Positions 58,995 to 64,000 of a stretch of 64,000 nucleotides of DNA are shown in pieces (within the stretch, counting starts at the first letter, position 1; every line of letters starts with the position of its first letter). A program made the position numbers and the translations under genes. The notes beneath the pieces were generated by a model. That model was given only the letters and a program-made list of their open reading frames with translations. It was not told where the DNA came from and did no database searches. This DNA comes from Daldinia sp. FL1419 (lineage: Eukaryota > Ascomycota > Sordariomycetes > Xylariales > Hypoxylaceae): contig MU623397.1 of assembly GCA_025201765.1 (NCBI GenBank), positions 1 through 64,000 of the forward strand, written 5' to 3'.

Positions 58995-59586
58995 ATACTA
59001 GGCCAAGAGATGCTGCTATAAGTGTACCTAAAGAGGTACCAGGGAAAGTGCGGCGAGGTACGGATCCGTACCTAGATGGAAGTAAAGTACGAAATACAAA
59101 GAACACCGTCGTGCACACCCCACCTCCAAAACATTACTTCATCATAAATTCATCTCCAAATTCATCTTTCATTCAGTTATTCTTCGGAGTCGGATCATTT
59201 ATCCCTTTACCTATCAGTTGGCTAGGACGGCGTAGTGGGAAGCAGGTCTAGCGGAACTATTTTCAATGTTGAATTCGACGTATATCCTAACCCTGAATCA
59301 TTCTTTTTCTTTTCTCCGAGAGAATAAAGAGAAGTGGGCAGAAACGAAACCGCCATTCGCTCATCACCTCAAGACAGTCTCACAAATCTTCCGGAGTCTA
59401 GAATTTCCAAAGTTTTTCAGAGTTCGCAGAACCCGCCGAGCCCCCAGAAACTCAAGAGTTCCGGTTCTTGTCCAGTGCAGCGCGTCACACGACAGTCGTT
59501 TTCCGGCATTTCGTACCCGGCGATACCGACCTAACGGCAACACAGCGAACTAACAAATACAGCGACTTTGGTCCCAAGGTCCTCTG

Positions 59587-59621
59587 GTCTACCGTCTACC
59601 GTCTACCGTCTACCGTCTACC
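59587..59621. repeat. Five tandem GTCTACC heptamers
   Basis: Five exact 7-bp units in the region upstream of the Sip5 gene. Confidence 0.95.
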
Positions 59622-60411
59622 ACACACGATCTCCTAAGCTAAAAAGGTAATCAGTCCAGCCCAGCCCAGCCCAGACAACCTCGTCTTTTGAATACATCTT
59701 CCAGAAAAAAAATTAGAAAAAATAAAATAAAATAAAATACATCTGCGCATTTATCTATGCGCATTCCTGGTATTTCTCGTCCGATATCGACGCCTATTTG
59801 CCATTCGTTCGACACTTGACCATTGTTTGCTACACAAACGTGTGAAACGGATCGGTTGGTGAACTTTGGCTCAGTGACGCACCGAGTCTTTGATATTATC
59901 GAACGATTTCCCAGTCAACGCCTCAAGACATGCTTGAAATCATGCGTTGCTAATACTGCCGTCAATAACATCAACAACGTCAACAACATCAACGTTCGAC
60001 TTCAAAACAAGCCGACTCCTATCCCAGATCCCTATGTGTGACAGCTGTCAGCCTACGGATCACCTACCCGCGTCTCTACTTACCATAATATCATCGCTAC
60101 AGCCCCATTCTAACGCTTCGATAGGATAGCATATGAATGATACAACCTATTCTATTTATTCGTAATTGTCAGTCGCGACGTCAACAAATCAACGGTATCG
60201 ACAAACTCCCGTGGGGGTTTCAACCTTCGTCTTACTACCTAACTTCCTGCATGTTGATAACCTAAGTCCTTGCTGGTCAGTTGTGGCCGCAGTCCCAACG
60301 CCCCTCCGCCGATCCCCATCGTGCGAATATTATCGAACCATATATTTACACACGTTGCATCCTTAGTCGAAGAATTTTGGCATACTTGAAGCGACAATAA
60401 ATTAAATAAAA

Positions 60412-63025
60412 ATGGGAAATACGCATACTAAAGATGCCAGGGGCGGTACTCGGTTAGGTCCCCACGGAACTCGTGGGGATCCTGGTGGAAGTTCCACCGG
60501 CGCCGGTTACCATGGAGAACTTCCCGATCGCTCAAGACGTGCTAGTCGACCGGACTTGAGCGGTATAGGGTTATCATTCGGTGGGTCTTCGAGCTCTCGT
60601 CACCAGGATGCGCCCTTCGAACATCGAGAAACAAAACAAGAGAAGGAGGCTCGAAGATTAGAGAGGGAACGTGTGGCCCGGCTCAAGGAGCGCGAGCGCA
60701 GTATGAAAGAAGAACATGTAGACGGAGGCTATCTGGTGACGATGGGCGTATATACCGCCCCTGAGGATTTTAGCAAGCCCGTGGTGCGCCAGTTGCAGGT
60801 GAGTAACATTAATTATCCTGGCCACCTTAGGCCAGTTGCAAGTCTATAAGTTAACCTGGTATTAAATGTGACAGATCGAGAGGAAGATAGCGCCATTCTG
60901 GCGCGGACTGGATGACTTCAACGAAAATTGGGCCGAACACCAGATAATCGCCGCAGCTCGCGGCCTTGAGATTCCTCCTGCCGACGAAGTCCCGGAGCAC
61001 CTCATCCCGCAACCCAGGTCAGCAGATTCCCCAGGTACTTCGACGCAGAACCTCACCGTCCCGATGGGTCCTAGGACCCTTTCGATCCCCTCCGACAACC
61101 ACGTTTCAAACCAGGGCTCGACTTTGCCCTCTCCTACGTCTCCCGGCGTTCCCAGAGCAACTTCGCCTTTCAAACCCCATAAGAAATCTCTAGCAGCAGC
61201 TCTAAACATATCTCGAAACAGTTCGCATACCGATATGATCACGCCGCGCGAGGTGAATCTACCCCACGACCCCTTCGTTAATGGCCAGCCCCTAGAAGTT
61301 TTTCTATACAAGGAGGGGATCGAATGTCCTCTTTGTCTTATGTACTACCCTCCGTATCTGAACCGTACTCGCTGCTGCTGTCAAATTATTTGTAGCGAAT
61401 GTTTTGTTCAGATTAAACGTCCCGACCCCCATTTCCCCGAGCATCACCCCGATGAAGAGGGAGGTCAAGCATCGTCTAACCCCGAGGAGCACGAAGGCGA
61501 GCTTATTATGGAGCCAGCCAAGTGTCCGTACTGTACTCAAACCGAGTTTGGTGTGACATACGAACCTCCTCCTTTCCGTCGTGGGTTAACGTATGCGTTT
61601 AATAACACCACACTGGGCACAATGAGCACGGCCATGTCGTCTTCAAGTTCTCTCAATTCAACCCTGGCACCGCCCGTGACTACACCTCCGGCCAATTCTA
61701 ACCGCCGACGGACACAGAGCGTTTCTGCTAATTCCCCTGGAGTCATCACTACCGACCGTATCCGACCCGACTGGTCTACGAAACTAGCCGCGGCTCGCGC
61801 ACAACAGCGTCGCAGGGCGGCAGCCGCAGATGCTTTACACCACGCCGCTTTTGTCATGGGAAACCAAGAATCTCGTACGATTTTTGGTCGATCATCTCGC
61901 TTCAGTCGCAGAAACGCAGGAAACAATAGGGGAAATGAGAGTCCAAGTAGTAGTTCTAATATTCAGCCAAATGATGGCGGAGCTGACGCTGCACCGGGTC
62001 CGGAACCCGGACTTCGTGCCCTCTCGGGCCGGACCGCTCCGACTCGTGAACGGATAGACGCCACTGCTCTCGAAAATCTAATGATGGCAGAGGCTATTAG
62101 GCTAAGTCTAGCGGACGAGGAAGAGCGACGAAAGAAAGCTGAAAAGGAAGCCCGCAAAGAGGCTAAGAAACGAGAGAAGGAGGAACGAAAGTCTGCCAAA
62201 AAGAAGGGAGACGTGTACGGAGGTACTAGCAGCGCGAGCGCGAGTTCTCTTAGTCTAGGATTCGGGCGAAAGCGAGGTAATAGTGCCACTAGCAACTTGC
62301 GCACAGAATCAAGCACAGCTGCTCCGACTGGCGGCGGCCCTGCAACTCCGGTCCCCAACTCGGGTTCGACTTCGCCCTCGAACGATAAAGGAAAAGCAGT
62401 CGACCGTAGTGAAAACGAAGATGGCCAATCAAGTGGCCCAGGAATTACGTCTCTACCAATTCCCGTCCCCTCGCAGCCTTCCCGGGGATCGTCGCATCTT
62501 CGTCAGATGAGCAACGCCAGCTCTGTTAGCTCTAGTGGGGTTGAAAGTACGCCCGCCAGTTATACCGCCACACATCCGAATGCCGAGGGCGAAGATCCAC
62601 GATCCAGCGGCCTTAGCTTGGCCGCGCGCAGCGAGGAGGGTGATAATGCGAATTCAGAACCCATGTTCAACTTCAGAAGCTTAGCGGAGATGGTTGGCGT
62701 TCCTCTAGACGGTGAGGCCCAATCACCCGGAAGCGAGGAAGTGAGTCCGGGAAGCAAGCCAGGCGAAGCTGAAGAAGCCCACGGCGAGCACATAGAGCAT
62801 GTCGCAGATCAGCCGGTTAAAGAAGGAGATAAGAAAGAAAACCTACCCAAACTTGATACCCGCCAAAGCAGCCAGAATACGGAAGAAAAGAAGGAAGAAA
62901 ATGCTGCACCGCCGCAATTGATGGTTACCCCCGAAACCCCAGCGCCCACCAACGATGAGGAAGGGGATTCCAAGCAAATCGGGCATGTTAACATGGCGGA
63001 GAAGCCGCAAGAGGTCGCTCAATAG
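60412..63025 (+). CDS. sip5: Sip5 (Snf1-interacting protein 5)-like RING protein
   Basis: Two exons, 60412-60798 and 60875-63025, give 845 residues. The start MGNTHTKD fits an N-myristoylation site (Gly2). A Gly/Ser-rich N-terminus leads to an Arg/Glu-rich helix (~residues 70-105) and the conserved DGGYLVTMGVYTAPEDFSKPVVRQLQ that crosses the intron into IERKIAPFWRGLDDFNENWAEHQI. A RING-type zinc region begins near residue 279 (CPLCLMYYPPYLNRTRCC ... ICSECFVQIKRP) and ends with CPYC near 346. Residues ~545-570 (LMMAEAIRLSLADEEERRKK) resemble a ubiquitin-interacting motif followed by a charged helix. The rest is disordered and Ser/Pro/Glu-rich. In yeast Sip5 links the Snf1 kinase to the Reg1-Glc7 phosphatase in glucose response; the same role here is inferred. 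Confidence 0.92.
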
Positions 63026-64000
63026 ACCTCTTCTCGTTGATATTTAACTATTGCTGCCAGGGTGGTGTTCGGTCAGGGTGATACGTAGGTCTAGAGACCA
63101 TGGATATCCGCATTAACGGGGAGGTAGGCACTGTTGACTTTCTCTAGTTCGGAGTTGAGGGTTGTATACATAGATGGTTGGCATTCACAGGCGATATAAG
63201 TTAATTCTCCTGAAGCAGACCGGCATAGTACGAGGAGGGCTTAACCCCTCGGTTGAAGTAAAGATCTCTCGGCGAGCCTTAGTTTTTTCTCCCAATGTAC
63301 CAAGCGTTCTCGCGAATAACTGGTGGCATTCGGTGGTATCTGTGGCTGTACCAACTCAGTAGAGCTAACTTCGATTTAAAAAGCGGATGGTATCACTTGT
63401 AAATGGGATAACTATGCCTCGCCTTACACGTCTGTATAGGTGTCTATTTAGTTCAGTGCAGAGTAGTAATACTCGAATGCTGGCGTCTTGTTTTATAGCG
63501 AGTACTTGGATGAGCTAGTTAGATATCAACACGAATTGCAATTCCAACTCTACAAGATTGTCACGAGTTGAGATAACTCCCAATATTCCAATCTTCTCGC
63601 GTAATGCTCGTCTGAATATTATTCGAATAGAATTCATGCGCTAGCTACACCACGGAAACGCGCTTGGACGTTACACTTCTAGAGCTGTAGGAATTGTTTT
63701 TTTATAGAATACATGCAGCAATAATATAAAGCTTGCTCATTCACGGGGCGTCGCCTTAATGGCTTTATTACCCCGGATCCCGTTTCGCAGACTGGGAGCT
63801 AAAATCGTAAAGGCTATAATGCCTCAACAGGTGTAGAATCTCCATCGTCGAATCCTCATAGATGCTCGGAGCTCCGATAAAAGGTATACCATCCATGTTA
63901 ACCCCGGGCCAATTCCCGCGCTGAAGGATTTTCGTGGATTATGATACGTAGATTGAAATGGTTAAACAACGGATAACGGCAGCTCCTCAACGTTTACACT
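63026..64000. other. Downstream region to window end, no firm gene
   Basis: Holds the 3' region of the Sip5 gene. A minus-strand frame from about 63940 to a stop at 63768 reads like protein (NWPGVNMDGIPFIGAPSIYED) and could be the last exon of a gene beyond the window, but it is short and matches nothing I know. Confidence 0.4.

Larger units (their letters stand above)
57628..60411. other. Long intergenic region and probable leader of the Sip5 gene
   Basis: About 2.8 kb without a supported gene. It contains a perfect 26-bp palindrome at 58969-58994, five GTCTACC heptamers at 59587-59621, CAGCC repeats near 59657-59672 and (AAAAT)n near 59716-59738. From about 59100 onward, C-rich sequence with many short frames looks like a long promoter or leader of the Sip5 gene. 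Frames at 58973-59650 and 59823-60366 are short, overlapping, and without family features. Confidence 0.5.

Noticed and set aside
59587..59621. Heptamer array as a CRISPR or telomere-like repeat
   Set aside because: Units are directly adjacent with no spacers, only five copies, and the unit is not the TTAGGG type; it is a simple tandem repeat.

Overview
This is nuclear DNA from a filamentous ascomycete (Pezizomycotina, most likely a Sordariomycete). The support is: short 54-150 nt introns with GTRNGT donors, CTAAC/CTGAC-type branch sites and YAG/AAG acceptors; fungus-specific protein families (Zn2Cys6 factor, Sip5, Pex23/Pex30-like peroxin, GH71, PL4); AT-rich relic blocks; and transition-only divergence between repeat copies that looks like repeat-induced point mutation (RIP). 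I can see no operons, bacterial signals, CRISPR arrays, rRNA or convincing tRNAs.

Layout. 1-1.1 kb: extremely AT-rich block. 1.9-9.7 kb: methionine-permease-like transporter, a small secreted cysteine protein, and a coiled-coil protein of unknown function in six exons. 10.3-17.8 kb: fatty-acid transporter/very-long-chain acyl-CoA synthetase (FAT1 type), then a Zn2Cys6 transcription factor divergent from a short-chain dehydrogenase. 18.2-19.0 kb: relic DNA transposon with perfect 36-bp inverted repeats inside TA duplications. 19.4-31.2 kb: conserved housekeeping block of glucosidase II beta, Rtf2 and TOR kinase. 32.3-33.6 kb: AT-rich relic plus a second transposon (51-bp inverted repeats, 8-bp target duplication, hAT-like) carrying a RIP-diverged tandem repeat. 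34.7-41.5 kb: a 1035-residue protein of unknown function and a dysferlin-domain peroxin. 41.8-49.0 kb: sugar transporter, DHA1-type MFS transporter, and secreted rhamnogalacturonan lyase (PL4). 51.9-57.6 kb: secreted alpha-1,3-glucanase (GH71), GCIP-like protein, and sulfite-oxidase-family molybdoenzyme. 60.4-63.0 kb: Sip5.

How the genes relate. Most are independent single genes. Possible functional links, all inferred, are: FAT1 and the peroxin (fatty acid and peroxisome biology); TOR and Sip5 (nutrient signalling); the sugar transporter with PL4 and GH71 (polysaccharide use or wall remodelling); and the Zn2Cys6/dehydrogenase divergent pair (possible regulator and target). Gene models were assembled by hand by joining exons whose reading phase fits. 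One junction in the sugar transporter cannot be made in frame with canonical splice sites and may mark a one-base frameshift.
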